Shown here piece after piece: positions 53,146-61,800 of a stretch of DNA of 64,000 nt. Under the pieces are notes generated by a model. It was given only the letters and a program-made list of their open reading frames with translations, was not told the DNA's origin and ran no database searches. Position 1 is the stretch's first letter. Every line of letters starts with the position of its first letter. The position numbers and the translations under genes are program-made. The stretch spans positions 8,432,001 to 8,496,000 of the forward strand of contig NZ_JAPEOZ010000001.1 of NCBI RefSeq assembly GCF_026340655.1, in the 5' to 3' direction. The stretch comes from Streptomyces sp. NBC_01275. Its GTDB lineage: Bacteria > Actinomycetota > Actinomycetes > Streptomycetales > Streptomycetaceae.

Positions 53146-53165
53146 ACCAGGAGGCACCCGCCACC

Positions 53166-54248
53166 ATGTCCGACACACCCACCCCCAAGCCGGGCAAGGT
53201 GCTCGTCCCCGCAGCCGACCTGCGCACCTTCTCCGCGGCCCTCCTCGAGAAGGGCGGCCTCAGCGCCGAGCACGCCCGCACCACCGCCGACGTGTTCGTC
53301 TGGGCGGCGCTGCGCGGCGTCGACTCGCACGGCATCGCCCGGGTCCCCGCCTACCTGGACCTGCTGGACAAGGGCGTCGCCAACGCCGACGCCCACCTCA
53401 CCGTCGAGTCCACCACCCCGGCCGCCGCCGTCCTGGACGCCGACCGCGCCCCCGGCCCGGTGGCCCTCAGCGCCGCCGCCGACGAGGCGGTGACCCGGGC
53501 CAGGACGACCGGCGTCGCCGCGGTGGGCGTGCGCCGCACGGTGCACACCGGCGCCATCGGCTACTACGTGTCGCGGATCGCCGAACAGGGCCTGGTCGGC
53601 ATCGGCTTCGTCGCCGGAATGCCCAACATGGGCTACACGGGCGTCAAGGGCGCGGCCGTCGCCACCAGCCCGCTCGCCATCGCCGTACCGACCGCAGCCA
53701 CCTCCGCTCACGCCCCGCTGCTGCTCGACATGGCCACCGCCACCATCGCCCTCGGCAAGATCCGCCAGGCGAAGGCCGGCGGCGCCCCGCTGCCCGAGGG
53801 CGCGGCGGCCACCGCGGACGGCACCCCGACCACCGACCCGGAACTGGCGGTCATGCCAATGCCGTTGGGCGGGGCCAAGGGCTCCGGCATGTCCCTCGCC
53901 TTCGAGGTGCTGACCAGCGTGCTCGTCGGCGCGCCGATCTTCGCCGCGTTCCACTCGGACGACCCGGCGGGCCGGGGGCACCGGCAGAACGCGCTGCTCA
54001 TCGCCGTCGACCCGGCCGCCTTCGGGGGCGTGGACGCCTTCGCCGAGGCCGTCGACGCCACGCTGGACACGCTCAAGGGCCTGCCCGCGGCGGACGACGC
54101 GGAGGGCGTCTTCTACCCCGGCGAGCGCAGCGCGGCGGTGGCCGTCGGCCGGGGGGAGAAGGGCGTTCCGGTGGCGCCGAAGGTGTGGCGCGAGCTGACC
54201 GAGCGCGCCGAGAAGCTGGGCGTCGCCCTGCCGGAAGCCGCTGGATAG
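53166..54248 (+). CDS. Ldh-family (malate/L-lactate-type) NAD(P)-dependent dehydrogenase
   Basis: The 360-residue protein of the Ldh_2 family has VFVWAALRGVDSHGIARVPAY with the catalytic Asp/His, VRRTVHTGAIGYYVSRIAEQG and MPLGGAKGSGMSLAFEVL. The family includes L-sulfolactate, ureidoglycolate, malate and 2-oxo-acid reductases and does not have a Rossmann fold. It would interconvert a 2-hydroxy acid and a 2-oxo acid, which fits its place after a 2-oxo-acid decarboxylase. It follows AGGAGG. Confidence 0.9.
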   Translation: MSDTPTPKPGKVLVPAADLRTFSAALLEKGGLSAEHARTTADVFVWAALRGVDSHGIARVPAYLDLLDKGVANADAHLTVESTTPAAAVLDADRAPGPVALSAAADEAVTRARTTGVAAVGVRRTVHTGAIGYYVSRIAEQGLVGIGFVAGMPNMGYTGVKGAAVATSPLAIAVPTAATSAHAPLLLDMATATIALGKIRQAKAGGAPLPEGAAATADGTPTTDPELAVMPMPLGGAKGSGMSLAFEVLTSVLVGAPIFAAFHSDDPAGRGHRQNALLIAVDPAAFGGVDAFAEAVDATLDTLKGLPAADDAEGVFYPGERSAAVAVGRGEKGVPVAPKVWRELTERAEKLGVALPEAAG

Positions 54249-54293
54249 GGGACAGCGGCTTCCCCGGGGCGGCGACGGGGTCGCCCGCACCTC

Positions 54294-55250
54294 TCACGGG
54301 GCGTCGGGCGCCCCGGCGTCGGCCGTCGCCTTCCTGATGTGACGGGCGATCAGGGCGTAGGTGACACGGGCCCGTTCGTCGTCCTTGGTGTCGTAGCCGT
54401 GGTCGGCTCCGACGACGTCGTGGTGCTCGACGAGGGCGCCGACCGCGGCCAGCCGCTCGGCGTAGCGCGTCGCCTCGTTGCGGAGCAGGTCGTACTCGGC
54501 CGTGATCACCAGTGCCGGGGCGATGCCCGTCAGATCGGTGGTGTCGGCGGCGCCGGCGGGCGACACGAGCGGGTGGGCGCGCTCGCTCTTGTCCGGGACG
54601 TACGACGTGTCGAACATGTCGCCCATCCAGGGCCGCAGCATGGGCTTGGCGACGGCCGCCTTCTTGTCCTTGGCACTGGTCGAGAGGTCCAGCGGCGGAT
54701 AGTGCAGCACCTGGAGGGCGATCGACGGGCCGCCCTGCTCCAGGGCCTGGCGGGCCACGGCGGCGGTCAGCCCGCCGCCCGCGCTCTGTCCGCCCACGGT
54801 GAGCCTGTCGCCGTCCCAGCCGTGCTCCGCGCCGTGCTCGGCGACCCAGCGCACGACCTCGAAGGCCTGCGTCGGCGGGGCCGGGAACGGGTGCTGCGGG
54901 GCGACGACGTACTTCACGTTGACGACGACCACCCCCGCCTCGGCGGCGAGGAACCGGCACAGCGCGTCGTCGATCTCCGGCGCCGAGATGACGTAGCCGC
55001 CGCCGTGGAAGTTGACGTGGACGGGCGCGGGCGTCGGCGTCCCGGCCGGGGGCGCGTGGACGGTGACCGGCGCCGGGGCGACGGAGGTCGGCACCGTCAG
55101 CTCGCGCACCTCACGCGGGTACTCCGGGAGACGGGACTGCCAGGCGGTCGTCGAGCCGGGGCCGTCGGACCTGCGGCTCGCCAGTCGGGTGAGCCCCTGC
55201 ATCGTCTTGGCGGCACGGGCGGCCACCGCCGGTCTGGCCAGGAGGGACAT
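54294..55250 (-). CDS. HSL-family alpha/beta hydrolase (esterase)
   Basis: The 318-residue esterase of the hormone-sensitive lipase family has the HGGG oxyanion motif in VHVNFHGGGYVISAP, the nucleophile elbow VGGQSAGGGLTAAVA, the acid in ALVITAEYDLLRNEA and the His in VVGADHGYDTKDD. It stands alone on the minus strand. A dyad CGCCAG (55283-55288) with CTGGCG (55307-55312) lies about 35 bases upstream of its ATG and could be an operator. Substrate unknown. Confidence 0.88.
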   Translation of the reverse strand: MSLLARPAVAARAAKTMQGLTRLASRRSDGPGSTTAWQSRLPEYPREVRELTVPTSVAPAPVTVHAPPAGTPTPAPVHVNFHGGGYVISAPEIDDALCRFLAAEAGVVVVNVKYVVAPQHPFPAPPTQAFEVVRWVAEHGAEHGWDGDRLTVGGQSAGGGLTAAVARQALEQGGPSIALQVLHYPPLDLSTSAKDKKAAVAKPMLRPWMGDMFDTSYVPDKSERAHPLVSPAGAADTTDLTGIAPALVITAEYDLLRNEATRYAERLAAVGALVEHHDVVGADHGYDTKDDERARVTYALIARHIRKATADAGAPDAP

Positions 55251-55435
55251 GCGGCTTCCGTTCGTCGGGCGACACCATCAATCGCCAGGAATCCTGATGA
55301 TGGATACTGGCGCGAAGCTAGCACGAAGGCCCCCGTCCGCGCACCCGTGGATCCTCCGCCCGGCCAGTCGCGCGGCCCTGCGGCCGATCAGCCGCGCAGC
55401 CTTCCGGCCGGCCGGCCGCAGAGCCCTCCGGCCGG

Positions 55436-56566
55436 TCAGTCCCGTCGCGCCACGATCCGGTACGCGTTCGACACGCCCAGTCGGTGGGACAGCGGCCGGA
55501 CCGCGAACCGGTCGAGCAGCGTCCCCGCGATCAGCGCAGGGATCCCGGCGATCAGCAGCGCCGCGCGCAGGACGCGGCGCAGCGCGTTCGGCGGCTCGGG
55601 CAGCCACGGCGCGTCGTCGCGCGGTGCCGCGTGGTCCAGCGCCAGCCATACGGCGGCCAGCAGGTCCACCGGGTCGTGCGGCTCGGCGTGCTGCTCGTCC
55701 ACGACGGTGAAGCCCAGGTCCGTCAGGCGTCGGCACAGATTGGCCACCGGCACGAAGTGCAGGTGCTGCGGCTGGAGCCAGGGCAGCCAGAAGCGGCCCA
55801 GAAGCCGGGCGTAGCGGCTCTCGGGGTCCGGCACCTCGATCAGCAGATGCCCGCCGGGCCGTACCGTCTCCCGGGCGGCGCGCAGCTCACGGTCGGGGTC
55901 GGTGCTGTGCTCCAGGTAGTGGAACATGCTCACCACGTCGTAGCGGGCGGCGAGTTCGGGCGCCAGGTCGGGGAAGCTGCCCCGGTAGCCGTGCTCCACC
56001 CGGCCCTCCCGCTCGGCGAGTTCGACGCCGTCGGTGAAGTCCAGTCCGTCGAACGTCGTCCCGGGCAGGACCTCGCTCGCGGCCGCGCAGAAGTGACCGT
56101 GCCCGGTGCCGACGTCCAGCCAGGTCTTCGGCTCGGGATCGTGCGGCAGCATCGACTCGGCCCGGCCCCGGTACATCGCCGTACGCCCGCCGAAGGTGTC
56201 GCCGAGCTTCTTCTCGCCCAGCCCGTCGTAGAAGTCCCGGTAGTAGAACTCCAGCCCCTCCGCGCTGAGTCGGGGATTCTGGAAGGTGTGTCCGCACCCC
56301 TCGCAGCGGTCCAGGGCGAAGCGGCCCGGCTTGTGCTGGAGCAGGTCCGTGGTGCGCAGCCGCGCGGTCAGCTCGTCCGAGCCGCACCAGGGGCAGCTGG
56401 TGCGCCGGGGCTCGAAGAAGCGGTCCAGGCCGGCGGCGATGTCCGCCTGGTAGGCGGGACGCAGCGCGGCGATCCGCTCGGCGGCCGACGCCGACGCCGA
56501 CGCCGGGACCGCGGTCGGCTCGGTCTCTTCGCGTGCGGTCTCGTCGCGCTCGGTCTTCTCGCTCAT
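55436..56566 (-). CDS. SAM-dependent methyltransferase with N-terminal zinc knuckle
   Basis: The 376-residue protein has two CxxC pairs, SCPWCGSDEL and DRCEGCGHTF, that should bind zinc. A class I methyltransferase core follows: TWLDVGTGHGHFCAAASEV as motif I, DVVSMFHYLEHSTDPDREL and RPGGHLLIEVPDPES. A hydrophobic stretch near the end (LLIAGIPALIAGTLL) may touch the membrane. It is the last gene of the PKS operon, overlapping the glycosyltransferase stop by 4 bases. The target may be the sugar or the polyketide chain. Confidence 0.87.
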   Translation of the reverse strand: MSEKTERDETAREETEPTAVPASASASAAERIAALRPAYQADIAAGLDRFFEPRRTSCPWCGSDELTARLRTTDLLQHKPGRFALDRCEGCGHTFQNPRLSAEGLEFYYRDFYDGLGEKKLGDTFGGRTAMYRGRAESMLPHDPEPKTWLDVGTGHGHFCAAASEVLPGTTFDGLDFTDGVELAEREGRVEHGYRGSFPDLAPELAARYDVVSMFHYLEHSTDPDRELRAARETVRPGGHLLIEVPDPESRYARLLGRFWLPWLQPQHLHFVPVANLCRRLTDLGFTVVDEQHAEPHDPVDLLAAVWLALDHAAPRDDAPWLPEPPNALRRVLRAALLIAGIPALIAGTLLDRFAVRPLSHRLGVSNAYRIVARRD

Positions 56567-57741
56567 CTGAACTCCCTGGCCAGCTCGTCGAGATGGGCCG
56601 CGGCGGCGGGGGCCCCGCCCGCGGCGCGGAACGCCGTACGGATCCGGTCCGCCGAGGCGCGGTACCCGGGCTCGTCCAGCACCGAGTCGAGCGCGGCGCC
56701 CAGCTTCTGCGCGGTGACCCGGCCGAACCGCACCCGCACCCCGGCCCCCGCGTCCACGACCTGCCCGGCCACCACCGGCTGGTCGTCGCGGATCGGGGCC
56801 ACCACGAGGGGCGACCCGTGCCACAGCGCCTCGCACACCGTGTTGTGCCCGCCATGGCACACCACTGCGCCGACCCCCCTTTCCAGCAGGGCGAGTTGCG
56901 GCACGTGCGGCACGATCAACACGTCCTTGTCCTCGCCCCGCGCCTCCGGTCCCGTCGCCTCCAGCGTGCCGCCGGGGTCGACGAGCACCGCCTGCACCCG
57001 GTCGGCCCGTTCGCGCAGCGCACTGCGGCACACGTCGAGGAAGCGGCCGCCGACGTCGGCGTTGGCGGTGCCGAGCGTGACCAGCACGGTGGTCCGGCCT
57101 GCGTCGAGCCACTCCCACGGGAAGCCGGAGGCGGCCGGGCGGGCGTCGATCGACGGGCCGACCCAGCGGACCCCCGCGGCGGAACCCGCCAACTCCGGTG
57201 CGCTGAAAGCGAGTACGAGATGCGGCGAGAACCGGGGGTCGGCGTCGCCCGCCGGGTCCCCGACGGCCGCCCGCAGCCGGGCAAGCCGCTCCTCAAGCCA
57301 CTCCCGCACCTTGGGCAGTCCGGCCAGCGGGTCGGTGAACTCGGCCGACGTGGTCGCCGAGGTCGCCCACGGCAGGCCCAGCCGCTCGGCGACCAGCGCG
57401 CCGGCGAAGGCCTGCTGGTCGGCGACCACGACATCCGGCCGGAACTCCTCGACGGCCGCCCGCACGCCCGGCGCCATCGCCTCCGCCAACGGCAGCAGAT
57501 ACCACTCCCAGAGGAACTTCAGCGCCTCCGGACCGCGCAGGTCGGCGGGCCGCTCGCCCTGCGGAGCCCCGGCGCACCCGAACACCGCCCCGGCGTCCGG
57601 CCCCGCGAGCCGCCGGACCAGCCCAGGATCGGGGCACGCCCATGCCGTCGTGTGGCCCCGCGCGGCGAGTCCGGCGGCGACGCCGACCGTCGGGTTGATG
57701 TGCCCGACCAACGGCGGGACCACGAACAGGAACCGGCTCAC
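56563..57741 (-). CDS. GT1-family glycosyltransferase
   Basis: The 392-residue GT-B enzyme opens FLFVVPPLVGHINPTVGVA. The C-terminal donor site reads VVCHGGHNTVCEALWHG and SPLVVAPIRDDQPVVAGQV, the UDP/dTDP-sugar motif. It resembles macrolide and carotenoid glycosyltransferases. It overlaps the hydrolase gene before it and the methyltransferase after it by 4 bases each, so it should decorate the product of the adjacent PKS with a sugar. Confidence 0.9.
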   Translation of the reverse strand: MSRFLFVVPPLVGHINPTVGVAAGLAARGHTTAWACPDPGLVRRLAGPDAGAVFGCAGAPQGERPADLRGPEALKFLWEWYLLPLAEAMAPGVRAAVEEFRPDVVVADQQAFAGALVAERLGLPWATSATTSAEFTDPLAGLPKVREWLEERLARLRAAVGDPAGDADPRFSPHLVLAFSAPELAGSAAGVRWVGPSIDARPAASGFPWEWLDAGRTTVLVTLGTANADVGGRFLDVCRSALRERADRVQAVLVDPGGTLEATGPEARGEDKDVLIVPHVPQLALLERGVGAVVCHGGHNTVCEALWHGSPLVVAPIRDDQPVVAGQVVDAGAGVRVRFGRVTAQKLGAALDSVLDEPGYRASADRIRTAFRAAGGAPAAAAHLDELAREFR

Positions 57742-58553
57742 CGGGCCGCCTCCGCCCCCACCCGCCGGGCCCCGTCGATGAGCGACAGGATCTGACCGCC
57801 CACCGTCCCCGAGGCCTCCACCAGCACCGAGTGCTCATGCCCCGGGATCACCACGGTCCGGCAGTCCGGGAGCGTCGACTCCAACCACGGCGCCAGCTCG
57901 GCGAGGTCGGAGTCGCCGCCGTACACCCCGAGCACCGGGCAGCGCACCGCCCGGATCTGATCCTCCGTCAGTATCCGGCTGGCCGGGATGTCCCGGCCCA
58001 GGGTGGTCTCGCGGGCGAGGCGGGCCGCGCCCTTGGCCAGCCGGGCGGTGTTGTGGCCGCGGTTCGCCGTGATCCAGGCGATCGCGTCGGACTCGTTGTG
58101 CGCGAGCTGGGTCACCACCCGGTCCAGGATCCCGCCCAGTTTCACCGCCCAGGCGGCGGTGGCCGGTTCGGACTCGATCAGGGAGACGCTGGCCGCACGC
58201 TCCGGGCGGCGGGCCGCGTAGCCGAACGCGACCGTGCCGCCGTAGGAGTTGCCGACCAGGTGCACCGGGCCGGTCACCGCCAGCCGGTCGAGCAGCGCCT
58301 CCAGGTCGTCGACGTTGTCGTCCAACGTGTAGCCGTCGGCGGGGCGTTCGCTGCGGCCGTGGCCGCGCAGGTCGTACATGACGACGTCGAGGCCGGCCGC
58401 CGCGAACGCGGGCGCGACGGTGAAGTAGTAGCTGGCCAGACTGTCGGTGAGCAGACCGTGCACCAGCACCACGGTGGCGGTGGCCGGCCGGCCCTGGCGG
58501 GGGCCGATCCGCTGTACGTGCAACCGGACGGCGCCGGTGTCGACCATCGCCAT
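57738..58553 (-). CDS. Alpha/beta hydrolase of the PKS operon
   Basis: The 271-residue protein has VVLVHGLLTDSLASYYF, the nucleophile elbow LVGNSYGGTVAFGYAARR, YGGDSDLAELAPWL with the acid and IPGHEHSVLVEASG with the His. It may release or cyclise the polyketide from the ACP, taking the place of a thioesterase domain, which the PKS lacks. ATG 58553 and ATG 58547 are both possible starts. It lies 2 bases after the ACP stop. Confidence 0.85.
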   Translation of the reverse strand: MAMVDTGAVRLHVQRIGPRQGRPATATVVLVHGLLTDSLASYYFTVAPAFAAAGLDVVMYDLRGHGRSERPADGYTLDDNVDDLEALLDRLAVTGPVHLVGNSYGGTVAFGYAARRPERAASVSLIESEPATAAWAVKLGGILDRVVTQLAHNESDAIAWITANRGHNTARLAKGAARLARETTLGRDIPASRILTEDQIRAVRCPVLGVYGGDSDLAELAPWLESTLPDCRTVVIPGHEHSVLVEASGTVGGQILSLIDGARRVGAEAAR

Positions 58554-58555
58554 GC

Positions 58556-58873
58556 TCAGCTCGCCCCCGCGGCCTTCAGGCTGGTCACGACGTACTCGAC
58601 GAGCCGGCCCACGGTCAGCTCGATGATCTCGTCGAACTCCATGCCGGCCAGGAACTCGGCGAAGTTGACCCGGTCTCCGTACCGCTCCTGGAGCAGACCG
58701 GCCAGGGTCACCAGGTCGATGCTCTCCAGCTCCAGGTCGCGGTTGAAGGTGGTCTGCATCCCGATCTCGACGTCGTCGACGCCGTACTCGTCCTCCAGGA
58801 GCCGGGTGAGCATGCCGGTGAGGTCGGCGAGGACGGCCTCCTCGTCGGCGGTGACGGGGGTGGGGGAGGTCAT
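58556..58873 (-). CDS. Discrete acyl carrier protein
   Basis: The 105-residue protein has the four-helix ACP pattern with FNRDLELESIDLVTLAGLL; the Ser in LESIDL is the phosphopantetheine site in place of the usual DSL. It ends with helix IIELTVGRLVEYVV. The start overlaps the PKS stop by 4 bases. The PKS has no ACP of its own but has a phosphopantetheinyl transferase domain, so this protein is its expected partner and substrate. Confidence 0.9.
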   Translation of the reverse strand: MTSPTPVTADEEAVLADLTGMLTRLLEDEYGVDDVEIGMQTTFNRDLELESIDLVTLAGLLQERYGDRVNFAEFLAGMEFDEIIELTVGRLVEYVVTSLKAAGAS

Positions 58874-61800
58874 CGGTCGTACTCCTTCGCTCGAGTGGGG
58901 CCCGTCGTCCAGGCCACGACGTAGTCCCGGGCCGGCAGACGGGGCGGGTTGGCCGCCGGTTCGCAGTGGACGGAGTAGGCGCGTTCCAGCCGGCCCGCGA
59001 CGGTCAGCCGGTCGCCGGCCGGGGTCGCGTCGAGGACGACGAAGTCCCGCGGCCGCCCGCCGAACCCGGTGCCCTCCGACTTGGCGACCGCCTCCTTCGC
59101 CGTCCAGAAGCGGGTGAACCACAGTGCCCGGGAGTCGCCGGACGCGGCCGACAGGACGTCCAGCAGCCGCAGTTCGTCCGAGCCGAGGGCGGCGGCGACG
59201 GTCTCCGGGGTACGGTCGAGCACCTCCTCGACGTCGATGCCGGGGCCCGGACCCGGGACGTGCGGCCGGACGAGCGCGACGCCCGCCTCCGCGCAGTGGG
59301 CCAACGACACGTCCAGCGAGGGAAGTTCGCGCCCGTGCACGCCGGTGACGTACGGACGGCCCGCCTCGTCGTTGCGCACCCGCAGCTCCGCCGGGAAGAC
59401 CGGGCCCTCGCCCTGGTCCCACAGCCACTGCCGTACCGCGTCCTTGACCGCGATCCGGCCGAGCAGCCACTGTCGACGCCCGCGCGGAGCGTGCTCGGCG
59501 TACTGCGAACGCTCCACACCCCCAAGGGAGTTGCGCATGATCAGCTCGCGGGACGCGAGGTCCGGCCACCGCTCGTGCAGCAGAGTCCAGCCGCCCGGTC
59601 GGGCCTCGGAGAGCGTGTGACGCTCCGGGAAACGCTCCACGGGACGGGTCTTCGGGTCGTTGTCGAAGCGACGGTCCTGCCAGCCGTACAGCTCCGCCCA
59701 CACCACGCCCCCGACCGTCAGCTGTACGTCGGCCTCCAGGACCGCGTCGGTGAGCGAGGTGATCCGCACCAGACAGCCGACCTCGGTCCCCGGCGCCGGA
59801 TGCGGTCCGTGGAAGCGCATCTCCCGCATCCCCACCGGGAACACGACGGTCCGCTCGGTGCGGGTCGCCATGATCCAGTAGCCGAGGATCTGGCCGACGT
59901 TGTCCAGCAGCGCGCCGGGCGCGGGCGGGGTCGTGATGATCCCGCGGACATGCCGGTCGCCGAGCGCGGTCAGCTCCGTGACGCCCTGGAACGCGGGGCC
60001 GTGGAACATCCAGCGCTCGCCGTAGAGCTGGGCGGCGGTGTGGTCGGGGGTGCGTTCGGGAGGGCCTTGAGCAGTGCCTTCGGCGGTGGGGTCGGCGGGC
60101 CAGGGGGCCGGGGGCGGAGACGGGTAGCGGGGGGCCAGTTCGACCGTGGCGCGGGCTCGGGGGCCGAAGGAGACGGCGATCCGGTCCGGGCCCTCGGGGG
60201 TCGCGGTCACCGTCACGTCGACGGCGGGCGTGGCGGTCAGCCACTCCTCGAACCGGGCTCCGTGCACGGCGACGGGAACCGTGCCGGGGGCGGCCTCGCG
60301 CGCCGCGTCCATGATGTGCTGCACGATCGTCGTCGCCGGGACCACCGGCCACCGGTCGGCGACGTCCGGCCAGCCGGGGCGCTGGGGGAAGAAGCAGTGG
60401 TCCAGGAGGTAGGGCATGGCGTCGGGGGAGACGTGGACGGTGGTGCGGCGGGGAGCGGGCCGCGGCGGGGCCGCAGGTGCCGGGGGCGGAGGGGCGGGGA
60501 CTTGAGCGGGGCCGGTCGTTGGGGCCGGGGCATTGAGCAGGGCCGCTGCCGTGTCCGCCGTGTCACGGAGGAGGGCGCTCAACTCGGCCGCGATCGGGGA
60601 GCGTTCGACGAGGGCGTCCAGCGGGGAGGGGCCGCCCGCGAGGGCCGCTGCGCGGGCGGGGCGGGACTCGGTGCGCGGTTCTGTACGGAGTTCAGTGCGG
60701 AGGTCGGTGCGGAGTTCTGTGCGGAGGTCGGTGCGGAGTTCCGCTCGGAGTTCGGCGAGCCTGTCCGGCGCGAGGGAGACGAGCGCGCCGCCCAAGTCCA
60801 GCCGGACCGGCGGCCGTTGTGACCTGAGGCGGCCTGCCTGGTCGTTCTCGTTGTTCGGGTTGCCCTGGCGGTTCTGGCGGCTCTGGTTGTTCTGGTTGTT
60901 CTGGGTGAGGGCGGGAGCCACCGGCGCCCCCGCCGCCCACAGTGCCGTCGCCACCCGGCGGAGCTGGGCGAGGCCCGTGCGGTGGGGGGAGTTGGCGGCG
61001 ACGACCAGGTGATCGTGGCCGCCGAGGGTGTCGCCGACCAGGGAGCCGAGCTGACCGGGGCCGACCTGGACGTACACGCGATGGCCGGCCGAGTGCAGGG
61101 CCTCGGCCAGCTGCCGGAAGCGGACCGGTTCCAGCAGGTGCCGTACGAACAGGGAGCGGATCTCCGCCTCGGCGGCAGGGAAGGGCGCGGCGGTCGTCCC
61201 GGACCACACCGGGGTGTGCGGCGGATGCAGCCGGAACCGGCCGGCGGCTTCCTTGATCGGGCCGAGGTGGGGCTCCAGCATCGGCGTGTGGAAGCCCGAC
61301 TGGAACGGCAGCACCTGGCTGAGCACGCCTCGGGCGCGGAAGGCGCGCACGAAGTCCTCCACCGCGGCCATCGGCCCGCACACCATCGACTGCCCGGGCG
61401 CGTTGTCGTGGGAGAGCACCAGCCCGGCCTCGGTCCCGCCCTCCTCGCGCAGTGCCGCGAGCACGCGCTCGGCGGACGCGCCGATCGCGCCGAAGGCGAG
61501 GCCCGGCACCGTCACCGAGTCCGGGTCGAAGGCCGCCATGAAGGCGTCGACCTCGTCTCCGGCGTACAGCCCGGCCGCCGCCATCGCCGTCCACTCGCCC
61601 ACGCTGTGCCCGGCGACGGCGTCCGGCACGATGCCGCTGCGGCGCAGCGCGGTGTCGAGGAGGCGGCCGACGGCGACGACGCCGAAGCCGTGCCGGCCGA
61701 TGTCACCGGCCTGTTCCTCGGCGAGGGCCGGGGCGGGCAGTCCGAAGTGGGCGGCGACGTCGTCGACCCGGGGGGTGAAGTCGCCCTCCAGACCGGGGAA

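Noticed and set aside
55313..55435. GC-rich CCGGCC repeats before the methyltransferase end
   Set aside because: Several overlapping short stems are possible, but none stands out as a single terminator and no coding potential was supported.
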